Positions 33,109 through 41,872 are shown, numbered from the stretch's first letter. The stretch: DNA of 55,758 nucleotides from Pseudomonadota bacterium (GCA_030684775.1 JAUXXW010000138.1:1-55758); one strand, 5' to 3'. Numbers and translations are program-made. The notes: generated from the letters alone by a model not told the origin.

Positions 33109-34170
33109 ATGCCGATTTACTTTCTCTGCCCGGAACAAAAAACCCCTGTAGGTGGAATTCGTATTATATACCGGCATGTGGACATTCTTAATAAATCAGG
33201 AATTCCCGCCTATATTGTCCATAAAACCAATGGTTTTCGTGTAAGCTGGTTTGAAAACAATACGCCTATTGTCTATTGGCGCAACGGCGTCGCTGACAGG
33301 CTGGTGAACAAGATCAAGCGGCGACTCAACGCGGATTATATTGTCGAATTACCTATCAGTGGTGGGCCTGCTTCTAGAATTGGCGCCGGTGATATTCTTG
33401 TCATTCCCGAGAATTATGGCCCCGATTTGGCGGTGGCTTATGGGCGTGGCATAAAAAAGGTGGTGTTGAACCAGAATTGCTATTTGACTTTTCATGGCTA
33501 TTCATTCCAGCGCGACAGATTGATCACGCCATATCAACACCATGATGTGCTTGCCACCATGATAAATTCAGTTGATGGTGAAGCATATCTTAAGCACGTA
33601 TTTCCAGAGATGCCATTACATCTTTTTCGCCTGTCCATTGATCCACAGCGATTTTTCTTTCAGGCGAAGAAAAAGAAACAAATCTGTTTCTCACGAATCA
33701 AGAACCAGGCTGATGCAATGCAGGTCATCAATATCCTGAAGTTTCGGGGTGTCTTGAAGGGCTTTGACATCGTACCTTTTATCAACATGCCACAGACTGA
33801 AGTGGCCAGCATTTACCGTGATTCATTGCTGTTCCTGAGTTTTGGCTACCCTGAGGGCTTCGGCCTGCCCCCCGCCGAGGCAATGGCGTGCGGTTGTGTT
33901 GCCATCGGCTTTCATGGAGGTGGTGGCAGGGAATTCTTCCGTCCAGAGTTTTCTTACCCAATTGAGCAGGGCGACATTATCGGTTTTGCCAGGACGGTGG
34001 AGGAAGTCATCAAGTCTTATGAGCAGAATCCCGCCACTGTTCTGGAAAAGGGTCGCTTAGCCGCCGATTTTATCCGTGAGCACTATTCGCCAGCGAGGGA
34101 AGAGGCGGAGGTCGGTGCGGCTTGGCGGGCTATTCTCCGCGACTTGGATAAGACGGCACTTGACAAGTAG
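33109..34170 (+). CDS. Glycosyltransferase, GT4-like C-terminal domain
   Basis: 353 residues. The N-terminus IYFLCPEQKTPVGGIRIIYR and the C-terminal FLSFGYPEGFGLPPAEAMAC with GFHGGGGREFF fit a GT-B enzyme in which E and G residues bind the NDP-sugar. The N-terminal half is divergent from standard GT4 enzymes. It belongs to the same assembly line as the flanking GT2 and WbsX genes. The AT-rich segment of the locus ends just after it. Confidence 0.85.
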   Translation: MPIYFLCPEQKTPVGGIRIIYRHVDILNKSGIPAYIVHKTNGFRVSWFENNTPIVYWRNGVADRLVNKIKRRLNADYIVELPISGGPASRIGAGDILVIPENYGPDLAVAYGRGIKKVVLNQNCYLTFHGYSFQRDRLITPYQHHDVLATMINSVDGEAYLKHVFPEMPLHLFRLSIDPQRFFFQAKKKKQICFSRIKNQADAMQVINILKFRGVLKGFDIVPFINMPQTEVASIYRDSLLFLSFGYPEGFGLPPAEAMACGCVAIGFHGGGGREFFRPEFSYPIEQGDIIGFARTVEEVIKSYEQNPATVLEKGRLAADFIREHYSPAREEAEVGAAWRAILRDLDKTALDK

Positions 34171-34222
34171 TAGTGGCGATAAACCTGGTTTGACACTTGC
34201 CGTGTCACCGCATGACAATCGT

Positions 34223-34243
34223 ATTGTTGAAATCTTCAACAAT
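34223..34243. promoter_or_regulatory. Palindromic operator before vapBC
   Basis: ATTGTTGAA-ATC-TTCAACAAT is a perfect 9-bp inverted repeat, centred 27 bp before the vapB ATG, where VapB-type antitoxins usually bind to repress their own operon. A -35-like TTGACA lies upstream at 34190-34195. Confidence 0.6.
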
Positions 34244-34259
34244 GGTAATGGAGGCCCTC

Positions 34260-34493
34260 ATGAGTACCGTCAATTTCAGCGTCCCGGAAGAAGTGAAACA
34301 GGTCTTCAACGAGACTTTTCTGGGCCAGAACAAGAGCGCGATCATTTCCGAACTGATGCTGGAGGCGGTGGAACGCGCGCGGCGCAGGCAACTGAGCCAC
34401 GATGCCATTGCTCGAATTCTGGAACGACGCACGCACGCGCCTCTCGTTACTGCTGAAGAACTACAGGCCGCGCGGGAAGCGGATCGTTCATGA
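34260..34493 (+). CDS. vapB: VapB-type antitoxin
   Basis: 77 residues with a short beta strand followed by two helices, a ribbon-helix-helix pattern (MSTVNFSVPEEVKQVFNETF, NKSAIISELMLEAVERARR). It should bind its own promoter and neutralise the overlapping PIN toxin. ATG 34260 is chosen for the GGAGG 7-11 bp upstream and for the normal start of the fold; the frame is open to 34197. The end overlaps vapC by ATGA. Confidence 0.82.
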   Translation: MSTVNFSVPEEVKQVFNETFLGQNKSAIISELMLEAVERARRRQLSHDAIARILERRTHAPLVTAEELQAAREADRS

Positions 34494-34924
34494 CTTTGGT
34501 CGTGTTAGATGCCAGTGTTGCCCTGAAATGGTTCTTGCAGCTCCACGACAATGAGCGGGAGGTGGAGCACGCTCTAGCCCTCTTGACTCGTATCGGTGAT
34601 GCACGCATCCGAATGATTCAGCCGCCTCATTTCATCGCCGAGGTTGCCGCTGTACTTGTTCGTGAAAAGCCGTGTGAGGCTCACGACGACCTGCTGGATT
34701 TGATCAATATCGAGCGTCGCACGCTCGATACGCCTGATATTCACGCCACCGCACTGGACCTTGCCCTCCGTTACCAGCACCACCTGTTCGATACCCTTTA
34801 TCATGCCGTGGCCTTGCATACCCCAGGCGCCACGCTGATCACCGCCGACCGGCGGTATTACGAAAAAGTCAGGGATGAAGGCCGTATCAATCTGCTGGCG
34901 GACTGGGAGCAAGAAACCCTATGA
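34490..34924 (+). CDS. vapC: PIN-domain toxin (VapC type)
   Basis: 144 residues with the PIN acidic quartet visible: D7 (VVLDASVALKWF), E51 (FIAEVAAV), D101 (LFDTLYHAVAL) and D120 (ITADRRYY). PIN toxins are Mg2+-dependent ribonucleases. Gene order, overlap and the upstream palindrome make a complete type II module. It sits exactly where the locus changes from AT-rich to GC-rich sequence and may stabilise the region. Confidence 0.88.
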   Translation: MTLVVLDASVALKWFLQLHDNEREVEHALALLTRIGDARIRMIQPPHFIAEVAAVLVREKPCEAHDDLLDLINIERRTLDTPDIHATALDLALRYQHHLFDTLYHAVALHTPGATLITADRRYYEKVRDEGRINLLADWEQETL

Positions 34925-35000
34925 ACACCCTTTTTTTGGCTATGCCACTTTTATTTGTTGAACATTCATTCATCGCAGCGCCCCGTGTGGGAGCGGCCCC

Positions 35001-36077
35001 ATGACTTCACGCGCTCGCCTCATCGCCTTCCACCTGCCCCAATTTCACCCTACCCCGGAGAACGACGTCTGGTGGGGCAAGGGGTTCACGGAGTGGACCA
35101 ACGTGGCCAAGGCCAAGCCCTTGTTTCCAGGGCATTATCAGCCCCATGTTCCGGCCGATCTGGGCTTCTACGACTTGCGTCTGGCTGAATCGCGCCACGC
35201 GCAGGCCGATCTGGCCAAGGAATACGGCGTAGGCGGTTTCTGTTATTACCACTACTGGTTTGGTGATGGTCGCCGCATCCTGGAGCGTCCAGTCAACGAG
35301 ATTCTCGATTCCGGCGAGCCTGATTTCCCGTTCTGCCTATGCTGGGCCAACCATTCTTGGAACAGTATCTGGCAGGGCACCAACGACACGCTCATCGAGC
35401 AACGCTATCCGGGATGGGATGACCATGCCGCCCACTTCGACTGGTTGCTGCGTGCTTTCACCGATCACCGCTATCTCACTGTCGACGGAAAGCCTGTCTT
35501 CGTCATCTATGACCCTGATGACATCCCCGAGGTGAGCAACGTAGTCGAATTCTGGCGTGAACGGGCAGCCAAGGCTGGCCTCCCCGGGCTTTATCTGATC
35601 GGTATTTCACATTACCAGCAACATTGGGACCCGCGCCCGCGCGGACTCGATGCCAGCACCATGCAGGCGTTGCCGGACAAAAACGGGCGGATTCCGTGGC
35701 GGCACTTCAGCACCAAGGTCAAGCTTGCTCTACAAGGGAACAAGCACAAGCTGTCTATTTGGGATTACCGGGAAGTGCTGCCCATACTGCTGCGCACACA
35801 TCCCGCCGATTGGCCGGATTACCCGCTTGTGCTGCCAAACTGGGATAACTCGCCGCGCTCGGGTATGCGAGGACTGGTCATTGAGAATGCGACCCCGGAG
35901 CTCTTTCGTGGGCTGCTGCACGAGGCCGTCACGCGGGTCAGTGATCGCCCGTCCGACGAGCGCATCGTCTTCCTCAAGGCCTGGAATGAGTGGGCGGAGG
36001 GGAATTATGTCGAGCCCGATCAAAAATGGGGACGGGCCTACCTTGATGTCATACGTCAAGAGATCATGGGAGCCTGA
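35001..36077 (+). CDS. WbsX family glycan-biosynthesis protein, second copy
   Basis: 358 residues, homologous over its whole length to the protein at 30788-32020: LIAFHLPQFHPTPENDVWWG, GFTEWTNVAKAKP, FCYYHYWFGDGRRILERPVN, FPFCLCWANHSWNSIWQG, LKAWNEWAEGNYVEPD. The first copy has ANENWSRAWDGG where this one has ANHSWNSIWQG, so substrate pockets may differ. Codon use is GC-rich, unlike copy 1, so the two are probably independent acquisitions rather than a local duplication. It starts 76 bp after vapC and leads into the asnB-like gene 3 bp downstream. Confidence 0.88.
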   Translation: MTSRARLIAFHLPQFHPTPENDVWWGKGFTEWTNVAKAKPLFPGHYQPHVPADLGFYDLRLAESRHAQADLAKEYGVGGFCYYHYWFGDGRRILERPVNEILDSGEPDFPFCLCWANHSWNSIWQGTNDTLIEQRYPGWDDHAAHFDWLLRAFTDHRYLTVDGKPVFVIYDPDDIPEVSNVVEFWRERAAKAGLPGLYLIGISHYQQHWDPRPRGLDASTMQALPDKNGRIPWRHFSTKVKLALQGNKHKLSIWDYREVLPILLRTHPADWPDYPLVLPNWDNSPRSGMRGLVIENATPELFRGLLHEAVTRVSDRPSDERIVFLKAWNEWAEGNYVEPDQKWGRAYLDVIRQEIMGA

Positions 36078-36080
36078 AGC

Positions 36081-37934
36081 GTGTGTGGAATCAATGGCAT
36101 CTACGCTTATGCGGCTGGTGCCCCAGAGGTAGACCGCGCGGAAATATTGCGTACCCGTGATGCGATGTGGGCGCGTGGACCGGATGGGGCCGGGGTCTGG
36201 TATTCGTCCGCTGGACGGGTGGGCCTGGGGCACCGCAGGCTGGCAATCATCGATCTGTCGGAACTTGGTACTCAACCAATGTCGACCAGCGATGGCCGCT
36301 ACACCATCAGTTACAACGGCGAGATTTTCAACTACGTGGAACTGCGCGAGGAGCTTGCCCGCTCTGGAACGGTATTCCGTGGCCACAGTGATACCGAGGT
36401 GCTGTTGCAACTTTACCGGCGCGACGGCGTGGACATGCTCCAGCGCCTGCGCGGCATGTTTGCCTTCGCTATCTGGGATGAACAGGAACAACAGTTATTC
36501 CTGGCGCGAGACCGCCACGGAATCAAACCGCTCTATTACTCGGACAATGGCAATACCTTCCGTTTCGCTTCCCAGGTGCAGGCGCTGCTTGCCGGAGGCG
36601 CGTTGCCGCGTCGCGTTTCGCCGGGTGGACTCACGGGCTTTCTGATCTGGGGCAGTGTGCCCGAGCCCCTTACGTTCTATCAGGGAATACATGAACTTCG
36701 GGCAGGGCACATGCTGCTGCTCAGCCGCCAGCGGACAGCGGCGCCGGTAGCCTACTGGCGTCTTGGCGATGCGCTATTGCAATCGATTGAAGCAGCGCGG
36801 GCGATCCCCCTGGGCCAGGAGGTCGACTTTCTACGGGCGGCGTTGGCTGATTCGATGCGCGCTCATCTGGTGGCGGATGTCCCGGTGGGAGCCTTTCTTT
36901 CAGCCGGGCTTGATTCCTGCACACTGGTGGGCCTTGCTCACGAAGCCGGCCAGAATATCCAGACATTTACCGTCACGGCCGATGAATTCCTCGGCAAGGA
37001 TAGCGACGAGGCACCTGCTGCCGCAGCGGCGGCGCGCCATTTCGGAGTGCCGAACACCGTCGCCACTATTGCCCTGGGGCACGCACACGAGACGGTACCG
37101 GCTTTCCTTGCCGCCATGGATCAGCCCACGGTGGATGGCATCAATACCTGGCTGGTCACGGAAGCGACCCGCCGTGCGGGGCTCAAGGTTGCCATTTCCG
37201 GCCTTGGCGGCGATGAATTGTTAGGGGGCTACTCGTCTTTTGATCGAATCGCCGCAATACAGGCGGGTGCCTCTAGCTGGCAGGGTCAGCCCTGGGTAGG
37301 AAGCGCCTATGGCAAAGCCTATGCGCTGCTGGCCAAGATGTTGAAGCACATGCCGCCGCGCGATAGCGAAAAGTGGTCGGCGGTGGGTGATCCGCAAGTC
37401 GCTTACCTATGGCAACGCGGTTTGCTTATGCCCTGGGAACTGGCGAAGCTACTGCCGCGTGAGGTATGCCTCGCGGGCCTGGATGAGCTGCTTGGCGCCT
37501 CCACCTGGGAAGTTCTGCCGAAAGGTCTCACTCCTTTTGCGCAGGTCAGCCTTCTGGAGTCGACCCGCTACATGCGCAATCAGTTGCTGCGTGATAGCGA
37601 CTGGGTGGGCATGGCGCATTCCATGGAACTGCGCACGCCACTGGTGGATCACCGTCTGACGGAACAAGTGGCCGGCCTGGCCGCGCTCGGGCGATTCGGG
37701 AAAGGCAAGTCGGTGTTGTCGCGTGTCCTGGCCAATGGTCTTCCCGAAGCCATACTCAACCGACCCAAAACGGGGTTCACGCTGCCCATCTGGGCCTGGC
37801 TGCACACGATGGATGAACTGTCCGGATGGAAACGCAACTCCTGGCTTCGTAGCAGGCATGCCAGGCACCCTTATACCCGCTGGGGCTATGCGGTAATCGC
37901 GCGCATGCCCGAAGTAAAAGGCTTGTTGCTCTAG
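36081..37934 (+). CDS. asnB: Asparagine synthase-like glutamine amidotransferase
   Basis: 617 residues, AsnB family. Start GTG exposes Cys2 (MCGINGIYAYAAG) as the glutaminase nucleophile after Met removal; RGPDGAGVWY, YNGEIFNY and GHSDTEVLLQLY follow. The synthetase half has the PP-loop FLSAGLDSCTLVGLA and SGLGGDELLGGYSSFDR. In surface-glycan clusters such proteins commonly amidate sugar carboxyl groups (uronamides) rather than aspartate, and that is the likely role here; it could still make asparagine. It stands 3 bp after WbsX copy 2 and 8 bp before a GT2 gene. Confidence 0.9.
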   Translation: MCGINGIYAYAAGAPEVDRAEILRTRDAMWARGPDGAGVWYSSAGRVGLGHRRLAIIDLSELGTQPMSTSDGRYTISYNGEIFNYVELREELARSGTVFRGHSDTEVLLQLYRRDGVDMLQRLRGMFAFAIWDEQEQQLFLARDRHGIKPLYYSDNGNTFRFASQVQALLAGGALPRRVSPGGLTGFLIWGSVPEPLTFYQGIHELRAGHMLLLSRQRTAAPVAYWRLGDALLQSIEAARAIPLGQEVDFLRAALADSMRAHLVADVPVGAFLSAGLDSCTLVGLAHEAGQNIQTFTVTADEFLGKDSDEAPAAAAAARHFGVPNTVATIALGHAHETVPAFLAAMDQPTVDGINTWLVTEATRRAGLKVAISGLGGDELLGGYSSFDRIAAIQAGASSWQGQPWVGSAYGKAYALLAKMLKHMPPRDSEKWSAVGDPQVAYLWQRGLLMPWELAKLLPREVCLAGLDELLGASTWEVLPKGLTPFAQVSLLESTRYMRNQLLRDSDWVGMAHSMELRTPLVDHRLTEQVAGLAALGRFGKGKSVLSRVLANGLPEAILNRPKTGFTLPIWAWLHTMDELSGWKRNSWLRSRHARHPYTRWGYAVIARMPEVKGLLL

Positions 37935-37942
37935 GAGACGCC

Positions 37943-38899
37943 ATGTCGCTACCACCGCCTGTCCCGGACCGCATCAGTGTGGTCATGCCCTGCTACAACG
38001 CCGCGCCCTATGTGGAAGAGGCGGTGCGCTGTGTCATGGGGCAGAGCTGGCCCGAGGTTGAATTGATTGTGGTGGACGACGGCTCCAGCGACCACTCCGT
38101 GGACCTGGTACAGGGCCTGGCTGAAATACATCCAGGGCGCATCAAACTGCTGCACAGCAGCCGTCTGGGTCCGTTTCCGGCACGGAACATCGGGCTGAAG
38201 AATTGCACGGGGAAATACATCGCCTTCCTGGACGCGGATGACTGGTGGTTGCCCGATACGCTGGAAAAACTGTACGGCGCGCTCATGGACAATGCGGTGG
38301 ACCTTGCCTACTGCGGCTGGCAAAACGTTGGCGATGGCGTCACGTCCGAGCCCTATGTGCCACCGGAGTACGAAACGGGGGACCCGGTTGCCACTTTCGT
38401 GCGCACCTGCCCCTGGCCCATCCATGCCGCCCTGATGCCGAAAAGCCTGGTCGACCAACTCGGTGGTTTCTCGGAACGGCGCTTTTCCGCGATGGACTAC
38501 GATTTCTGGCTGCGCGCACTCGCACTGACACGCCGCATCAAGCGGGTGCCGGAGGTGCTGGCCTTCTATCGCTGGCATGACAAGGGGCAGGTATCAGCGG
38601 TGAAGTGGCGGCAGGTTCTCGATGCGCTGACAGCGCAGAAGGATTTCATCCGCGCCAATCCCGCGCTGGTCAGGCACCTACCCAAGGCTAAGATGCGCGA
38701 TCTCACGGAAGGCCAGGTGTTGCGCCAGGCCTACCGGGCATTCTGGAAACGCGATCTGGTTTCGGCACATAAGTTGTTTCGCCATGCGGCGGCGAGTCGC
38801 AGTTATGCGCTCCGGGACTTGCGCCACATCATTGCCGCGCTGCTCCCGCTATCGCTGTATCGCGGCATCGTCAACCTGTCCGACTGGAAACGTACATGA
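37943..38899 (+). CDS. Glycosyltransferase family 2 protein
   Basis: 318 residues, GT-A. Seen: ISVVMPCYNAAPYVEEAVRC, LIVVDDGSSDHSVDLVQ, FPARNIGLKNCTGKYIAFLD with DADDWW, and the late MDYDFWLRAL acidic site. It is part of the WbsX-asnB-GT2 unit. Similarity to the GT2 at 43801-44709 is evident (FLDADDWWLP in both). The MITE-like element begins 26 bp after its stop. Confidence 0.92.
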   Translation: MSLPPPVPDRISVVMPCYNAAPYVEEAVRCVMGQSWPEVELIVVDDGSSDHSVDLVQGLAEIHPGRIKLLHSSRLGPFPARNIGLKNCTGKYIAFLDADDWWLPDTLEKLYGALMDNAVDLAYCGWQNVGDGVTSEPYVPPEYETGDPVATFVRTCPWPIHAALMPKSLVDQLGGFSERRFSAMDYDFWLRALALTRRIKRVPEVLAFYRWHDKGQVSAVKWRQVLDALTAQKDFIRANPALVRHLPKAKMRDLTEGQVLRQAYRAFWKRDLVSAHKLFRHAAASRSYALRDLRHIIAALLPLSLYRGIVNLSDWKRT

Positions 38900-38925
38900 A
38901 CGTCTGTCGCAATGCTTGAAACAAG

Positions 38926-39066
38926 GTGACTGTTCAGCCCGTCGCAATCGCACCGGAGAAACGGGCCTTTCCTGTAGCGCCGGCGCCTCGTCGGCGTCTT
39001 TTAAAAACACCGGCGAGGCGCCAACACTACACACAAGCAAAATGCCCCAGCGGGCTGAACAGTCAC
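38926..39066. mobile_element. 141-bp MITE-like element with 8-bp target site duplication
   Basis: Perfect 16-bp terminal inverted repeats GTGACTGTTCAGCCCG (38926-38941) and its complement (39051-39066) are flanked on both sides by the direct repeat GAAACAAG (38918-38925 and 39067-39074). Inside is an imperfect hairpin (38974-38994 with 39010-39030). It has no coding capacity, so it must have been moved in trans; an 8-bp duplication fits families such as IS66, but the donor is not in the window. The right-hand duplication contributes to the Shine-Dalgarno of the methyltransferase gene. Confidence 0.88.
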
Positions 39067-39083
39067 GAAACAAGGAGAAACCA

Positions 39084-39827
39084 ATGAAAACAACGTCCGT
39101 GAGCGATTCTATGATTACTTCCATCAAGCGTGGCATCAATGCAATCTTGTCGCCATTGGATCTACAGATAACCAGGATATATCCAAATCAGGCCTGCACA
39201 CTCCAATGGCTTGAGGAGGCGAAACAAGCCGGTATGGAAATCAATGAATTCATCGAAAAGGACCAGCTCAAGCCGGCCTTGCGGGAACTTGAAAAACTGG
39301 TATTTCCCCGCATTTCCGCGACATCGAGAATATGCGAGCTCGGGCCTGGTTCCGGTTGTTATACGAGGCATCTCAATAATAAAATTTCGCAAGGCGAATT
39401 TCACATTGTCGATATCGATACTTTTGCCATCGAGTTTCTTAAATCATATCTGCCGAATAATCCCGCCACACATTTCCACCTGAATTCCGGAACGTCACTG
39501 CCGTTTGAATCCGATGGCTGGCTCGACCTGGGGTTTTGCACATCCATGTTCACGGGCGTCAATCTCACTTATTTCTACCGTTACCTCCAGGAGTTTTCGC
39601 GCGTTCTGAAGCCGGGTGGGTTTTTCGTATTCGACCATTTCGATATATCCACCGATGCCGGCTGGAAAGTGTTAATCGAAAACATGGCCAAGAAAGATCC
39701 CGTCTATGCGTACAATTACCACTCTACTGAAACAATCGACAAAGTGGTTTCCCTGTTGGGATTCAAGATAGTGGATCGTTATCCGACGATCAGGGGCAGT
39801 GTATTCATTACCGCGCAAAAGCTCTGA
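39084..39827 (+). CDS. Class I SAM-dependent methyltransferase
   Basis: 247 residues. The SAM-binding motif I is ICELGPGSGCYTRHL, with the acidic residue after beta-2 in FHIVDIDTFAIEFL, and motif LKPGGFFVFDHFD later. The N-terminal 80 residues form a helical cap. It may methylate a sugar or the chain end; the Wzt C-terminal domain makes an end-capping role attractive but unproven. ATG 39084 follows AAGGAG; the frame upstream runs only through the MITE. Confidence 0.88.
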   Translation: MKTTSVSDSMITSIKRGINAILSPLDLQITRIYPNQACTLQWLEEAKQAGMEINEFIEKDQLKPALRELEKLVFPRISATSRICELGPGSGCYTRHLNNKISQGEFHIVDIDTFAIEFLKSYLPNNPATHFHLNSGTSLPFESDGWLDLGFCTSMFTGVNLTYFYRYLQEFSRVLKPGGFFVFDHFDISTDAGWKVLIENMAKKDPVYAYNYHSTETIDKVVSLLGFKIVDRYPTIRGSVFITAQKL

Positions 39828-40157
39828 ATCCACCAATTCGACGACTGAAATGCCCATATCAGATACCTTTTGCACGGCTCTGTCCGTGTTAGTCGTTGAT
39901 CAACGTAAAAACGCGTGGTGGAGTGGCGTCCCCCTTTCTCGAAGGGGGAATGGGGATTTGGCCGCTTTTGCCGGTACATCGGCCTCAGGAATCCCCCCCG
40001 CCCTCCCTTTTAAAAAGGGGGGAATATGTGCCCCAACATCATCAACGGCCAACGTGAGCAGAGCATCTCGCGGGCTTGCGGGCTTCCGCCATGCCGCATC
40101 CAGAATCCCCATTCCTCTTCGCAGCGGGGAAGCGCGGCTGACCAGGAAGGGGGCGTG
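39828..40157. other. 330-bp intergenic region with G/C-run hairpins
   Basis: No gene is supported. It holds a hairpin TCCCCCTTTCTCGAAGGGGG (39929-39948) and a second pyrimidine/purine inverted repeat around 40003-40022 (CTCCCTTTTAAAAAGGGGGG). They resemble the repeats at 16560-16670, with CGTGGTGGAGTGGCG between the parts, and look like an intergenic repeat family rather than terminators, since no T-run follows. Confidence 0.5.
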
Positions 40158-40958
40158 ATGAGCCATACACAGCGCGTACCCGTGCTCATGTATCACCGCG
40201 TCGGTGAGGCGCATAACGCCTGGGAGGCGCGCTACGCCATCAGTGCCGCCGGCTTTGCCGCGCACGTGCGGGCACTGGCCGGCGCTGGCTACCAGCCAGT
40301 CGGGATCGACGCGTTCGTGGCCTGGCTGGAGGGGGGCGACGCGTTGCCGGAGGGGGCGTTCCTTCTGACTTTTGATGACGGCTTTCAAGGCGTGCGCGAG
40401 CACGCGCTGCCCGTATTGGAGTCATTGCGGTGGCCGTTCACCGTATTCCTGTTGAGCGATTTGATTGGTGGCCAGGATGTCTGGACACGACAATCCAACC
40501 CATCGGGCCAGACCTATCCGCTGCTGAACGAGGATGAAATACGCGACATGCGGGGACGCGGGTGCAGCTTTCATTCCCACACCCGCAGCCATGCCAGCCT
40601 GCCGACGCTGAATGACGCCGAGCTCGCCGATCAGCTTGCCGGTTCAAGGCGGGCGCTTTCCGGACTACTGGGCCATGCGGTGGACTACATCGCCTACCCG
40701 TTCGGCCACCTCGACGAACGGGTCGTGGCGGCAACCCGGGCGGCCGGATACCGCGCCGCGTTCGCCACACAGCCCGGTTTCAACCGACAGGATGTGGATC
40801 GTTACCGGATACGCCGTCTGGATATTTTCGGCACCGATACACCGGCCATGTTGTTGCGGAAGATGCGATTCGGCGGCAACGACGGCAGCCTCGCGCAGGT
40901 CGTCCGTTATTTTCTGGCGCGGCTGCTTAGTCGCCTCCCCGGAGGGGGCGGCGCATGA
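40158..40958 (+). CDS. Polysaccharide deacetylase family protein
   Basis: 266 residues of the CE4/NodB superfamily: VLMYHRVGEA, the metal-site TFDDGFQGVREHALPVL (D-D pair), the H-x3-H ligands in SFHSHTRSHASL, and YIAYPFGHLDERVV. It should remove N- or O-acetyl groups from a glycan. There is no signal peptide, so it may act on a lipid-linked intermediate in the cytoplasm or be misassigned in location. ATG 40158 is preferred with AGGAAGGGGG before it. It overlaps the next GT2 by ATGA. Confidence 0.9.
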   Translation: MSHTQRVPVLMYHRVGEAHNAWEARYAISAAGFAAHVRALAGAGYQPVGIDAFVAWLEGGDALPEGAFLLTFDDGFQGVREHALPVLESLRWPFTVFLLSDLIGGQDVWTRQSNPSGQTYPLLNEDEIRDMRGRGCSFHSHTRSHASLPTLNDAELADQLAGSRRALSGLLGHAVDYIAYPFGHLDERVVAATRAAGYRAAFATQPGFNRQDVDRYRIRRLDIFGTDTPAMLLRKMRFGGNDGSLAQVVRYFLARLLSRLPGGGGA

Positions 40959-41872
40959 CCCTCGCCTATACCGTCGCGCTCTGCACACACAATCATGCTG
41001 ATCGTCTGGTGCGCACGCTGGCCGATTTGCCGCGGATACGCTCGCCCAGGGAAAACTGGGAACTCCTGATTATCGACAACGCCAGCAGCGACCCAACCCG
41101 GGAGGTGCTGGCTCGGCATGTCTGGCCGCAAGGCTGGGACACCAGGATCGTGCGTGAAGAGCGACTTGGCATTGCCAGCGCACGCAACCGGGCCATCCAG
41201 GAAGCAAGAGGGAAATATCTGATCTTCATCGACGACGATGAAACCGCCGACCCGGACTGGCTATGCGCCTACGAACGGCTGATCGAAACTCACGCGCCCG
41301 ACGCCTTCGGCGGACGTATCGAGGTGCTGTTCGAGGACCCTCGTCCAGCTTGGCTAAGTGATGAATTGCTGGGTTTTCTCGGAAAATTGGACTGGTCCGA
41401 CCAGGCCATGCCGCTGACGCTACCCTCCACTCCCCTCTACACGGGCAATTTTGGGTTTCGCCTCAACCTCTGCGACAGCGTGGGCCGATTCGACACCGCG
41501 CTTGGACGCCTGGGTAGCGAAAACAACGGTGGCGAAGACGTGGATTTCTACCGCCGGCTTCTGCGAGCCGGATTCAAGATATGGTGGGCGCCCGAAGCGG
41601 TGATCCACCACCGCATCCAGGCGGTCAAACTGAATCGACGCTACTTCCTCGATCTGCATTACCGCCAGGGTCGCATGGAGGCGATCCGGGAGCGGGGTAC
41701 GGGATCGCGCCTGCCACCTCGATATTTCTATGGCCAACTGCTGCGCGCCTGCGTCGCCGTCTGGCGCGATTTCCGAGCGGGCGGTCGCAACGCGACGCTG
41801 CGCCGGGAGATGAACGTCGCCTATTTCCTGGGCCAGATCATCGGCTGGGCCAGGGGGCGGCCTTCGCCATGA
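40955..41872 (+). CDS. Glycosyltransferase family 2 protein
   Basis: 305 residues: YTVALCTHNHADRLVRTLAD, LLIIDNASSDPTREVLA, GIASARNRAIQEARGKYLIF with the DDDE metal site, and NGGEDVDFYRRLLRAG. It is translationally coupled to the deacetylase and followed 19 bp later by a related GT2, so the three form one unit. The frame and GC content match the housekeeping arms rather than the AT-rich segment. Confidence 0.92.
   Translation: MTLAYTVALCTHNHADRLVRTLADLPRIRSPRENWELLIIDNASSDPTREVLARHVWPQGWDTRIVREERLGIASARNRAIQEARGKYLIFIDDDETADPDWLCAYERLIETHAPDAFGGRIEVLFEDPRPAWLSDELLGFLGKLDWSDQAMPLTLPSTPLYTGNFGFRLNLCDSVGRFDTALGRLGSENNGGEDVDFYRRLLRAGFKIWWAPEAVIHHRIQAVKLNRRYFLDLHYRQGRMEAIRERGTGSRLPPRYFYGQLLRACVAVWRDFRAGGRNATLRREMNVAYFLGQIIGWARGRPSP

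Noticed and set aside
39929-40022. Terminators after the methyltransferase gene
   Set aside because: The hairpins have G/C-run arms but are not followed by T-runs, and they resemble the repeats at 16560-16670, so a repeat family is the better reading.
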